DNA of 64,000 nucleotides from Saccharospirillum sp043196875 (GTDB lineage: Bacteria > Pseudomonadota > Gammaproteobacteria > Pseudomonadales > Natronospirillaceae), in the NCBI RefSeq assembly GCF_043196875.1, contig NZ_JBEBMX010000004.1, positions 289,617 through 353,616 on the forward strand, in the 5' to 3' direction. This document shows, piece by piece, positions 1-7,219 of the stretch (positions are counted from its first letter, which is position 1; the number at the start of each line of letters is the position of its first letter). The notes beneath the pieces were generated by a model. It was not told where the DNA came from and did no database searches. It was given only the letters and a program-made list of their open reading frames with translations. A program made the translations under genes and the position numbers.

Positions 1-565
1 GGATCTGATCCTGCTCGACTGGATGATGCCGCAAGTCAGCGGCATTGAGCTGGCACGGCGTCTGAAGCGTGATCCGCTGACCGCAGAAATCCCCATCATC
101 ATGCTCACCGCCAAAGGCGAGGAAGATCACAAGATCACCGGTCTGGAAGCGGGTGCCGATGACTACATCACCAAGCCGTTTTCACCGCGTGAACTGGTCG
201 CTCGTCTGAAAGCCGTGTTGCGTCGCGCTACACCGGCCGGGGTTGATGAACCCATCGAAATTCAGGGTCTGACACTCGATCCAGCCAGCCACCGCGTTTA
301 CGACGCCAGCGGCGAGTTGAGCATGGGCCCGACCGAATTCCGCCTGCTGCAATTCTTTATGAGCCACCCAGAGCGTGCCTACACCCGATCGCAACTGCTC
401 GATCAGGTCTGGGGTGGGAATGTCTATGTCGACGAACGCACCGTGGACGTTCATATTCGCCGCCTGCGTAAAGCCCTGGGCTCGCCGCACGAGGCGCTGG
501 TGCAGACGGTGCGCGGCACGGGATATCGCTTCTCCACCAAAGTTTCGGCACAATCGGCTTCATGA
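1..565 (+). CDS. phoB: Phosphate regulon response regulator PhoB, 5'-truncated by the window edge
   Basis: DNA-binding response regulator that activates phosphate-starvation genes. The reading frame is open from base 2, so the true start lies outside the window and roughly the first 48 residues are missing. The fragment opens at the phosphoacceptor segment (DLILLDWMMP, the last D of LLD being the likely Asp) and keeps the conserved Thr (IIMLTAKG) and Lys (ITKPF). An OmpR/PhoB winged helix follows, ending in RTVDVHIRRLRKAL and TVRGTGYRF. Its TGA overlaps the phoR ATG in an ATGA junction, so the two are translationally coupled. Family assignment is firm because phoR follows and pst genes lie nearby. 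Confidence 0.96.
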   Translation, partial: DLILLDWMMPQVSGIELARRLKRDPLTAEIPIIMLTAKGEEDHKITGLEAGADDYITKPFSPRELVARLKAVLRRATPAGVDEPIEIQGLTLDPASHRVYDASGELSMGPTEFRLLQFFMSHPERAYTRSQLLDQVWGGNVYVDERTVDVHIRRLRKALGSPHEALVQTVRGTGYRFSTKVSAQSAS

Positions 566-1881
566 TCCGAGATATCCGTCGGCCTTATTACCGCAATCTG
601 CTGCTCTTCTTCGCCGCCGTCGCCACGGTCGGCTTCCTCTTGGGTTATCCGCTTCGGGCGTTGTTGGTGGCGTCCCTTGGCTGCCTGCTGTGGCAGTTGT
701 TTCAGCAAGGCCGCTTGATCCAATGGCTGCGCAATGGCGCACGCTCCGAACCACCCGACGCCGGTGGCCTCTGGGGCATGGTATTCGATCACTTCTACAG
801 CGTGCAGCGCGATCATCGTCAGCAAGTGCGGCACCTGCAAAACGTCATCAGCCGCATTCAGACCTCCACCCAGGCGCTACGCGACGGCGTTATCCAGCTG
901 GATCGTCAAGGTGCGCTGGAATGGTGGAACCCGGCGGCCGAAGCGCTGCTCAGCCTGAAGCCTCAGGACCAGGGCCAGTTACTCACCAACCTGCTGCGCG
1001 ATCCGACCTTTGTGCGCTTCTACAACAAGGGTGAAATGAGCGAGACGGTGCAGCTGGAAAACCCGGCCTTTCCGGATCGCTACATCGATGTTTCCATGAC
1101 CATCTACGGCAAGGGCGAACGCCTGCTGTTGATCCGCGACACCACGCGCATCAAGCAACTCGAGCAAATGCGCCAGGACTTCGTTGCCAACGCCAGCCAC
1201 GAACTGAAAACTCCGCTGACGGTGCTCAAAGGTTATCTGGAATCCATCCTCACCTTCGGTGGCGATCTGCCACCGGCGCTGAGCAAGGGTCTGACCAATA
1301 TGGAAGCCCAGACTCAGCGCATGGATAATCTGGTGAACGATCTGCTGGTACTGACGCGGCTTGACGCCGAAGTACAGCATTCGGTGCGGCAAAGCGTGAA
1401 TGTGGGTGAATTGCTGGAGAAAATTGCCGCCGATGCGCGCGAGCTGTCGAACGATCGCGGCCATCGCATCAGCGTGCAGCTGGACAGCGACGCCGCCTTA
1501 CAGGGCGATGCCTCAGAATTGCACTCGGCGATCAGCAATCTGGTTTATAACGCCGTCAATTACAGCCCGGACGGCAGCGATATCGAACTGAAATGGAAAG
1601 CCTCGGCGGCGGGTGGTTTTATCGCCGTTCACGACCAGGGCATCGGCATCGACCCACGCCATATTCCACGCCTGACCGAACGCTTCTACCGGGTCGATCC
1701 GGGCCGTTCCAGCGCCCGTGGCGGCACCGGTCTGGGTCTGGCCATCGTCAAACACATCCTGCAGCACCACCAGGCACGACTGGACATTGCCAGCGTGCCG
1801 GGGCGCGGTTCGGTGTTTACCTGCTGTTTCCCGGCCGAGCGGGTGTTAGCGGCTGCGGAACGCTCCGACAAGACGGCTTAA
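562..1881 (+). CDS. phoR: Phosphate regulon sensor histidine kinase PhoR
   Basis: Membrane histidine kinase that controls PhoB phosphorylation in response to Pst/PhoU signalling. Of 439 residues, about 13-50 form a short hydrophobic N-terminal anchor without a large periplasmic loop, as is usual for PhoR. A PAS-like region spans about 90-195. The HisKA box NASHELKTPL puts the phosphorylated His near residue 213, and the HATPase part has N (NLVYNAVNYS), G1 (DQGIGIDP) and G2 (GGTGLGLAIVKH) boxes. The start overlaps the phoB stop. The last 36 bases overlap the 3' end of the convergent response-regulator gene, so neither gene has its own terminator between them. Confidence 0.96.
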   Translation: MIRDIRRPYYRNLLLFFAAVATVGFLLGYPLRALLVASLGCLLWQLFQQGRLIQWLRNGARSEPPDAGGLWGMVFDHFYSVQRDHRQQVRHLQNVISRIQTSTQALRDGVIQLDRQGALEWWNPAAEALLSLKPQDQGQLLTNLLRDPTFVRFYNKGEMSETVQLENPAFPDRYIDVSMTIYGKGERLLLIRDTTRIKQLEQMRQDFVANASHELKTPLTVLKGYLESILTFGGDLPPALSKGLTNMEAQTQRMDNLVNDLLVLTRLDAEVQHSVRQSVNVGELLEKIAADARELSNDRGHRISVQLDSDAALQGDASELHSAISNLVYNAVNYSPDGSDIELKWKASAAGGFIAVHDQGIGIDPRHIPRLTERFYRVDPGRSSARGGTGLGLAIVKHILQHHQARLDIASVPGRGSVFTCCFPAERVLAAAERSDKTA

Positions 1882-2766
1882 CACCGCCATCTTATCTTCG
1901 TCCTCATCGACAAACTTGACGCTGACGCGGGCGCGTCGGCAATCCTGACTGGGTTCCTGCAACGCAAGTCCAGTAACAAAACCATTAACCCGCGCCACCA
2001 CACCTTCTTGTTCGGGGGCCTGGATATCGACCACCACCTGCTCGTGCAACACCGGCGGGTAGGTATCCTCAAAGGCGATCTGCACCGCCACTTCGTTCAG
2101 ATTGATGTCCCGCAACAGACCCGCCCAGATCGATTGATTAGAGCGCAACGACACCTGCCAGTTCATCTTCTTGCGGTTCTGAGGAATCGGCGGGGCATTA
2201 TTGTTGTTGGCCGAGGCCACCAGCTTGCTGCTGGGCGAGCCGGCAGTCAGCAAACTGGCCGCCGATGCCTGCTCTGCCGGCTTGCCACCCGTCAACAAGC
2301 TGGCTGAATCGTCACTGGATTTAGTCTGATTCATGGCCGAACGGCCTTTGAGAATGGCGCGAATCAGGTCTCGGTGATTGACCGACAGGGCTTTGAAAAT
2401 TTTGCGCAGCAGCTGTTCGTTACTGAACGGTTTGCCGATGTAATCGTTAACGCCCGCTTCCACGGCTTTCACCACGTGGTCTTTATCGCCACGACTGGTC
2501 ACCATGATAAAGGGCGTTTTATCTTCAGCTTCGACCTGCTCGCGATTACGCAGCCATTGCAGCAGTTCCAGGCCGGACAACTCCGGCATTTCCCAGTCAC
2601 ACAACACCAGATCGTAGCGTTTCTTGACCAAGAGCGCCTGAGCCTTGCTGCCGTTGACGGCCTCATCGATCTGACACTGGGTAAATTGACTGCGCAGAGC
2701 GCGCTTCACCAGATCCCGAATAAAGCCAGCGTCATCGGCCACCAGAAAATGTAGTGTCTGCAGCAT
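1846..2766 (-). CDS. Response regulator: REC domain plus degenerate PilZ-like C-terminus
   Basis: Single-protein response regulator of 306 residues from ATG 2766, chosen over an upstream in-frame start because AGGAAGG sits directly before it. Residues 1-125 form a receiver domain: acidic pocket VADD, phosphoacceptor D57 in CDWEMPELSG, Thr/Ser in VTSRGD and Lys in IGKPF. A Ser/Ala/Asn-rich linker (about 140-195) leads to a C-terminal domain (about 200-300) whose beta-rich pattern resembles PilZ, but the RxxxR and (D/N)xSxxG signatures for c-di-GMP are not present; the equivalent segment reads DINLNEVAVQI. It is convergent with phoR and overlaps its end. No cognate kinase is adjacent. REC is certain; PilZ ancestry is inference. 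Confidence 0.85.
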   Translation of the reverse strand: MLQTLHFLVADDAGFIRDLVKRALRSQFTQCQIDEAVNGSKAQALLVKKRYDLVLCDWEMPELSGLELLQWLRNREQVEAEDKTPFIMVTSRGDKDHVVKAVEAGVNDYIGKPFSNEQLLRKIFKALSVNHRDLIRAILKGRSAMNQTKSSDDSASLLTGGKPAEQASAASLLTAGSPSSKLVASANNNNAPPIPQNRKKMNWQVSLRSNQSIWAGLLRDINLNEVAVQIAFEDTYPPVLHEQVVVDIQAPEQEGVVARVNGFVTGLALQEPSQDCRRARVSVKFVDEDEDKMAVLSRLVGAFRSR

Positions 2767-2853
2767 TCCTTCCTTTCCTGAAAGAGCGGGCCAAGCCGCC
2801 AATAAATGTCGATGATAGTGGTTCAGGCTAGTTCAAGGCCAGCCTGTCTACCA

Positions 2854-3684
2854 CTAGTCGGGATCAATTTGCAGTTGCCAGCGGTGAGCATCCGGCGTGA
2901 TACAACCCAACTCCACCGAGCGAAACCGCATGTCGCGCTTCAGTGCACGAATGCCTTCAACGACCTCTTCGGGCGTCGCCACCGACCAGTAAATGGCCCG
3001 CACCAGATCACGGGCTATCGGCAAGGCGGGCTTGTCGCGATACTGCGGCGTGGTCTTAGCGGGCATCAACAACCGCCATTCCTGGTTATCGGCCTGGGAG
3101 ACATGATCTTCAAGTAAACCCGGAAATGGATTATCCGCACTGACTTTAAAACGATGCGCCTGGCCATAGCGCACCGGCGCCAGCAACGACGGCCGCTCCT
3201 TAGTGCTGGCCAGCGACTTGTGCGCACTGTTCAACGCCACCGCCAAACCACTGAACCCCTCCGCCAAATCGCGCCAGCCGGCGTAGCACACCGGCGATGC
3301 GAATAACCGCAGCAACCGACCCTGGCCTTGCCAGCCGTTGTCATAATGCGGCTGCTCGCCATCCTGATGACGGCGCGCAGCGGCACGAATATCGGCCTCG
3401 ATGGCACCGCCCTGAGCGCGAAAATGCTCGAAGCTGAGCAGGCCACGCACCGCCTCCGGCAGCGCTTCATACTGACGCTGCCACTCCGCCTCCATGGCCT
3501 CTTCGGAAACCGGACGCTGCTGCTGGCGCTGCTGCAGCCAGCGATCAAACTGCGCAAAGGGATAGGCCAGCGGTGCGCCCGGTTGCATCGGCAAATAGCC
3601 GGCCTTAAGCCAACTCAGCCAAGCGTTGGGGCCAAACGCATGTAAGCGCCCTCCGGGGCGGTCTGCTTGCTGGTTTTCCGACAT
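2854..3684 (-). CDS. Uncharacterised soluble protein, possibly DUF2971-like
   Basis: I do not recognise this protein with certainty. From ATG 3684 it is 276 residues; an ATG at 3720 would add 12. It has no signal peptide or membrane span. The N-terminal third is Gln/Arg-rich (RWLQQRQQQRP near residue 52). The centre contains FASPVCYAGWRDLAEGFSG, loosely reminiscent of the Trp/His segment of DUF2971 proteins. Its start lies beside the GacA-box-like element (3689-3706) serving the divergent small RNA, so the shorter start leaves that element just outside the gene, whereas the longer start would put it inside the coding region. Function unknown. Confidence 0.7.
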   Translation of the reverse strand: MSENQQADRPGGRLHAFGPNAWLSWLKAGYLPMQPGAPLAYPFAQFDRWLQQRQQQRPVSEEAMEAEWQRQYEALPEAVRGLLSFEHFRAQGGAIEADIRAAARRHQDGEQPHYDNGWQGQGRLLRLFASPVCYAGWRDLAEGFSGLAVALNSAHKSLASTKERPSLLAPVRYGQAHRFKVSADNPFPGLLEDHVSQADNQEWRLLMPAKTTPQYRDKPALPIARDLVRAIYWSVATPEEVVEGIRALKRDMRFRSVELGCITPDAHRWQLQIDPD

Positions 3685-3688
3685 GGGA

Positions 3689-3706
3689 TGTAAGACTTTT
3701 CCTACA
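3689..3706. promoter_or_regulatory. GacA-type upstream activating sequence
   Basis: The sequence TGTAAG-ACTTTT-CCTACA matches the GacA binding consensus TGTAAG-N6-CTTACA at 11 of 12 fixed bases. It lies about 155-165 bp upstream of the inferred start of the GGA-rich RNA, similar to the far-upstream placement known for rsm genes in pseudomonads. It also lies 4 bp before the ATG of the divergent gene. Confidence 0.65.
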
Positions 3707-3843
3707 AAATGCGTACGCAAGCCGGTTGATTACACCGGCGCTTTTCATGGGTGCGCCAGACAAAGCGCCCGGCAACGGACCTGACCACTGAATCGCCTCC
3801 GATCAGCGACCGGGTACCACCGCAGTGTCCGTCAGGCAGGCCA

Positions 3844-3849
3844 TATAAT
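3844..3849 (+). promoter_or_regulatory. -10 box for the Rsm-like RNA
   Basis: A perfect TATAAT precedes the GGA-rich RNA by about 8 bases. No recognisable TTGACA-like -35 lies 16-18 bases upstream (that position reads cgcagt), which fits an activator-dependent promoter such as one driven by GacA. Confidence 0.55.
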
Positions 3850-3856
3850 AACCATC

Positions 3857-4050
3857 GTGTTGTGGATGAACACCCGGGAAGCTCGCGGCAGGATGCCCAG
3901 CCACGGGAAGGCGCACAGATGCAGGAACCAGGACCGATACCGGGATTGGTATTTCAGGAAAGGGGCAGGACGCTCCTGTGCCAGGATGGCACCCGTTCAG
4001 GTACGAACGGCGCCTTTGGGCGGCGACAAGGGGAGGCTCGCCTCCCCTTG
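3857..4050 (+). ncRNA. CsrB/RsmZ-like regulatory RNA (CsrA/RsmA-titrating), predicted
   Basis: A gene-free stretch that reads as a structured RNA of about 195 nt. Known Csr/Rsm RNAs sequester CsrA/RsmA through repeated A/GGGA motifs, often in hairpin loops. Here about ten such motifs occur, at 3864, 3876, 3890, 3905, 3923, 3930, 3942, 3956, 3967 and 3983. Four sit in small hairpin loops: GTGTT-gtggatg-AACAC (3857-3873), GGC-aggat-GCC (3887-3897), ATACC-gggatt-GGTAT (3937-3952) and GTGCC-aggat-GGCAC (3978-3992). A further hairpin (3993-4010) has loop aggtac. A perfect 11-bp stem with a 2-base loop (4027-4050) would end it, though no long T run follows. A TATAAT and a GacA-type box precede it. 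Overlapping short ORFs look spurious. Ends are approximate. Confidence 0.68.
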
Positions 4051-4110
4051 CAACTCGTCCGGCAACACGCACCTAATTCATCAGCTCACGCTTACCAACC
4101 AACTGCCCAC

Positions 4111-4911
4111 TTAAGCATCGCCATAAATCGTATTCAACAGCGCCGCCAAGCGCACCGCTGCTTTTTTCAGTTGCACCTCTAATACCGGCAACGCCTCGCG
4201 TCGATAGGCGGCATCATATTCGCCGCGCACCGCCAGCGGATAGGCCACCTCCATGGCAATCTGATGCGTCTCCCAGGCCCAATCGACGACGCTCATCGAA
4301 CTCAGCCACTGCTGCGCTTCTTCGTCGGTAATCTCCCGCTGATAACGCTGCGCCGTGGCAAACACCGGTGCATCCAGCTCGCGGTACAACGACTGGGTCC
4401 ACACCCAGTTCAGGTTAACCCGCTCCAGCTCGCTGGTTTTCAGCGCAATCAGCCGCCCGGCCTGGTCACGCGCCAAACCCGCATTTACGGGAATGTGCAG
4501 GTCGGTCATAAAGTGAATCAGATACTGCAGCGCGCGGCGCTTTTCCGCCTTCTCATAGCTGTTGCGGATCAGCACCAAGCGGCTTTCCAAAATGGCACCC
4601 ACCACACAGCGATTGCGCGGGCAGTGTTTGGCAGCCTCAAAGCCTTCATCCTCGGCATCGAACAGCACGGTGCGCAAATCCTCCGCCGGCGCATGCTCTT
4701 CCGCCCAACTGGCCAGGTTGACCAGATCGGTGCGCCAGTGCGGCCCATAGAGATCTTCCAGGCCGGCACGGGCTGCCTCGTTCAGCCGCAACTCCGCCAG
4801 CTGCACCACCAGCCGGTGGCCCTGCTCGTTAAAGGCGCTGGCAGAACCGGCCAGGCACAGCAGCAGCGCTGCCAGAATCAGCCGCGGCGACTGTTTTTCT
4901 CGGCGAGCCAA
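4111..4911 (-). CDS. S1/P1-nuclease-like secreted protein with degenerate metal site
   Basis: S1/P1 nucleases are secreted enzymes with three Zn ions that cut single-stranded nucleic acid. The TTG start at 4911 is chosen because it gives a normal signal peptide (LILAALLLCLAGSASA) cut before FNEQGHR. The frame is open to ATG 5031, but that would add 40 unlikely residues across the DUF3392 gene. The overall pattern is recognisable: GHR near the mature N-terminus, NLASWAEE, HFMTDLHIPVN and NLNWVWT. Several expected Zn ligands differ: Trp1 is Phe, ASWAD is ASWAE, the last His of HxxxDxHxPxH is Asn, and the NLHxxWD segment has Asn and Thr. It may have lost nuclease activity. Convergent with the RNA gene. 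Confidence 0.82.
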   Translation of the reverse strand: MARREKQSPRLILAALLLCLAGSASAFNEQGHRLVVQLAELRLNEAARAGLEDLYGPHWRTDLVNLASWAEEHAPAEDLRTVLFDAEDEGFEAAKHCPRNRCVVGAILESRLVLIRNSYEKAEKRRALQYLIHFMTDLHIPVNAGLARDQAGRLIALKTSELERVNLNWVWTQSLYRELDAPVFATAQRYQREITDEEAQQWLSSMSVVDWAWETHQIAMEVAYPLAVRGEYDAAYRREALPVLEVQLKKAAVRLAALLNTIYGDA

Positions 4912-5213
4912 CCGACCAGGAAGAAGGTGATAATAACGATCGGCGCCAGCCAGTAAGGCCCGGCCGACAGCAGAATGCGACGTACGAAGGGAATCAAAAA
5001 GACGGTCAAGGCACCGTATCCAAATGCACATAGGGCTACAAACACCAGAGTCCGAATGATGAAGTGCGCGCCCCGTATCATGCTCCAGACGGCGCGATTA
5101 AGGTTATTACCATAGATCACCAGCAAGGTGGCGACCAGAGCCGCCGCGACAAAGGTCAGATGCGGGCGGATCAAGCCGGACAGATACGCCAGCAGGTCGG
5201 TCAGAACAGACAT
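4878..5213 (-). CDS. DUF3392 family small inner-membrane protein
   Basis: A protein of 111 residues from ATG 5213; the in-frame ATG at 5225 forms part of its Shine-Dalgarno (ATGGAGCAATTC-ATG), so the downstream start is favoured. It has three or four membrane spans: LTFVAAALVATLLVIYG, IIRTLVFVALCAFGYGAL and LAPIVIITFFLVGWLAEK. The pattern, including the motif around YGNNLNR and the terminal helix, matches the DUF3392 proteins of pseudomonads and relatives, whose function is unknown. Its 3' end overlaps the start region of the nuclease-like gene by 34 bases, suggesting co-transcription. Confidence 0.85.
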   Translation of the reverse strand: MSVLTDLLAYLSGLIRPHLTFVAAALVATLLVIYGNNLNRAVWSMIRGAHFIIRTLVFVALCAFGYGALTVFLIPFVRRILLSAGPYWLAPIVIITFFLVGWLAEKNSRRG

Positions 5214-5354
5214 GAATTGCTCCATCAGCCAAAGAATTCAGTCAGACAACACTGTCCAACAACACAACAGCCGATGACTCTACCACAAGGATAAAAACAC
5301 CGGCATGACAGCGTTCGCGACTTGAGCGAGAGGAAAGCGAAGGCCAGAAACGAC

Positions 5355-5377
5355 AAAACCCGCACAAGGCGGGTTTT
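5355..5377 (-). terminator. Intrinsic terminator of tRNA-Thr
   Basis: Nine-base stem AAAACCCGC / GCGGGTTTT with a 5-base loop, directly after the 3' CCA of the tRNA. On the minus strand the GC stem runs into GGGTTTTG, a usable U tract. Confidence 0.8.
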
Positions 5378-5386
5378 GGGAAGAAG

Positions 5387-5462
<76 letters not shown>

Positions 5463-5473
5463 AACGGCTGCGT

Positions 5474-5502
5474 AATATAGTGATTTGCAGTCGGGCCGTC
5501 AA
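5474..5502 (-). promoter_or_regulatory. Sigma-70 promoter of tRNA-Thr
   Basis: On the minus strand TTGACG, a 17-base spacer and TATATT lie so that the -10 ends 11 bases before the mature tRNA 5' end. The short GC-containing discriminator region resembles other stable-RNA promoters. Confidence 0.75.
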
Positions 5503-5577
5503 CATCCATTGCACAACAAGCAGTTGATTCCCAACGGTTTTTCAGCCTGAGCCGGTTGCCCGGCTCAGCTGCAGATA

Positions 5578-6294
5578 TCAGCCCTTCTTGACCTGGGCAG
5601 CAACCTGCTCCAGGGCTTTGTGGCGGACGTCCTTACCTTGCACCAGGAAGATCACCGATTCAGCCACGTTGCGGGCGTGGTCGCCGATGCGTTCCATGGA
5701 GCGCAGTGACCACATGACGTTCAGGGCGCGACTGATGGAGCGCGGGTCTTCCATCATGGTGGTGATCAGCGAGCGGATCGCGGTGCCGTATTCCAGATCG
5801 ACGGCTTTGTCCTGATGCAGCACGCTCAGGGCGCTGTCGGCGTCGAGTCGCGCGAAGGCGTCGAGTGAATGCTGCACCATCTGGCGCACCTGTTCGCCGA
5901 TATGGCGCAGTTCCACGTAACCCTGAGGACCAGAGCCGGTATCGGCCAGTTCCAGCGTATGACGTGCGACCTTGGAGGCTTCGTCGCCGATGCGTTCCAG
6001 GTCGTTAACCGCCTTGGTGACGGCGATAACGAAACGCAGGTCAGAAGCCGCCGGATGACGTCGCGCCAGAATGCGGGTGCACTCTTCGTCGATGTCGATT
6101 TCCATGCTGTTGACCGTCTGATCGGTCTCAATGACACGCTGCGCCAGAGCGGTGTCCATGTCCATCAGCGCTTTGATGGCGTCTTCGACCTGCTGTTCAA
6201 CCAGGCCGCCCATCTGCATCAGGTTTTTGCGCGCCTCTTCCAGTTCGGCGTTGAACTGAGTGGAGGTGTGCTTATCGAATTGCATCTTGTCCAT
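5578..6294 (-). CDS. phoU: Phosphate signalling protein PhoU
   Basis: Cytoplasmic negative regulator linking PstB to PhoR and limiting phosphate uptake when Pi is plentiful. From ATG 6294 it is 238 residues; AGAGGA lies at correct spacing, so the upstream in-frame TTG at 6315 is rejected. The two-fold three-helix PhoU repeat is visible, with the metal-binding-type motifs DLERIGDEA (first half) and SMERIGDHARNVAE (second half). It is the last gene of pstSCAB-phoU and starts 17 bases after the pstB stop. Confidence 0.97.
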   Translation of the reverse strand: MDKMQFDKHTSTQFNAELEEARKNLMQMGGLVEQQVEDAIKALMDMDTALAQRVIETDQTVNSMEIDIDEECTRILARRHPAASDLRFVIAVTKAVNDLERIGDEASKVARHTLELADTGSGPQGYVELRHIGEQVRQMVQHSLDAFARLDADSALSVLHQDKAVDLEYGTAIRSLITTMMEDPRSISRALNVMWSLRSMERIGDHARNVAESVIFLVQGKDVRHKALEQVAAQVKKG

Positions 6295-6311
6295 GACGTT
6301 ATCCTCTGGGA

Positions 6312-7187
6312 TCAACCGAAACGACCGGTGATGTAGTCTTCGGTGAGTTTGTGGCTGGGCGAGGTGAAGATATGGTCGGTTTCGCCAACCTCGATCAGTT
6401 TGCCCAGGTGGAAGTAGGCTGTGCGCTGAGAAACCCGCGCCGCCTGCTGCATGGAATGCGTCACGATGGCGATGGTGTAGTTCTGCGACAGTTCAGCGAT
6501 CAACTCTTCGATGCGCGCTGTGGCAATAGGATCCAACGCCGAACACGGCTCGTCCATCAAAATCACTTCCGGCGAAATGGCGATGGTGCGCGCGATGCAC
6601 AGACGCTGCTGCTGACCGCCGGAAAGACCGGTCGCCGGCTTGTCCAGCCGGTCTTTGATTTCATCCCACAGACCGGCTTTACGCAGCGCGGTTTCCACCA
6701 CTTCATCCAGCTCGGCGCGACGAGACACCAGGCCATGAATACGCGGGCCATAAGCGACGTTGTCGTAGATCGATTTGGGGAAAGGGTTCGGCTTCTGGAA
6801 CACCATGCCCACCTTGGCGCGCAGCGCGACCACATCCATATGCTTTTTATAGATGTCTTCGCCGTCGAGCAGAATGTCGCCCTGAACGCGGCAGATGTCG
6901 ATGGAATCGTTCATCCGGTTCATGGTGCGCAAAAAGGTCGACTTACCACAGCCGGACGGGCCGATCATGGCGAGCACTTCGTTCTTGCCGATGTCCAGGC
7001 TGACGTTGTCGATGGCCTGAGCATCGCCGTAAAAAACGTCGACCGAACGGGCGCTCATGCGCGGGTCGTCAACAAGGGCCGGGCCCACGGTGCCTTCCCA
7101 GTTTTCCAAAACGGGATGGCGGCTTTCCGGCTTGCTGATGGCGTTGTCGTCCATCGATTGATCCGTGTACTGGTTTGAAATTGTCAT
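6312..7187 (-). CDS. pstB: Phosphate ABC transporter ATP-binding protein PstB
   Basis: Cytoplasmic ATPase of the high-affinity PstSCAB phosphate importer, 291 residues. Walker A GPSGCGKST is at residues 76-84, the signature is LSGGQQQRLCIAR, Walker B is VILMDEPCSALDP and the switch is IVTHSM. The N-terminal 40 residues before the ATPase core are an extension compared with the roughly 257-residue E. coli protein. A clear Shine-Dalgarno (GGAGAGTGACAG-ATG) supports this start. It is 32 bases downstream of pstA. Confidence 0.97.
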   Translation of the reverse strand: MTISNQYTDQSMDDNAISKPESRHPVLENWEGTVGPALVDDPRMSARSVDVFYGDAQAIDNVSLDIGKNEVLAMIGPSGCGKSTFLRTMNRMNDSIDICRVQGDILLDGEDIYKKHMDVVALRAKVGMVFQKPNPFPKSIYDNVAYGPRIHGLVSRRAELDEVVETALRKAGLWDEIKDRLDKPATGLSGGQQQRLCIARTIAISPEVILMDEPCSALDPIATARIEELIAELSQNYTIAIVTHSMQQAARVSQRTAYFHLGKLIEVGETDHIFTSPSHKLTEDYITGRFG

Positions 7188-7219
7188 CTGTCACTCTCCA
7201 GTTCTAGCAAGGTCTGGCC

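Noticed and set aside
375..1034. 219-codon frame overlapping phoB and phoR
   Set aside because: Out of frame with both certain genes and full of Arg/Pro from shifted codons.
3721..3743. Small GCCGG / CCGGC hairpin followed by GCTTTT as a terminator
   Set aside because: Only a 5-bp stem with a long loop and no plus-strand gene ending there.
3751..4182. Open frame of 143 codons across the gap (and an 89-codon frame on the other strand)
   Set aside because: Composition is unlike neighbouring proteins, no Shine-Dalgarno, and the region is better explained as a structured GGA-rich RNA.
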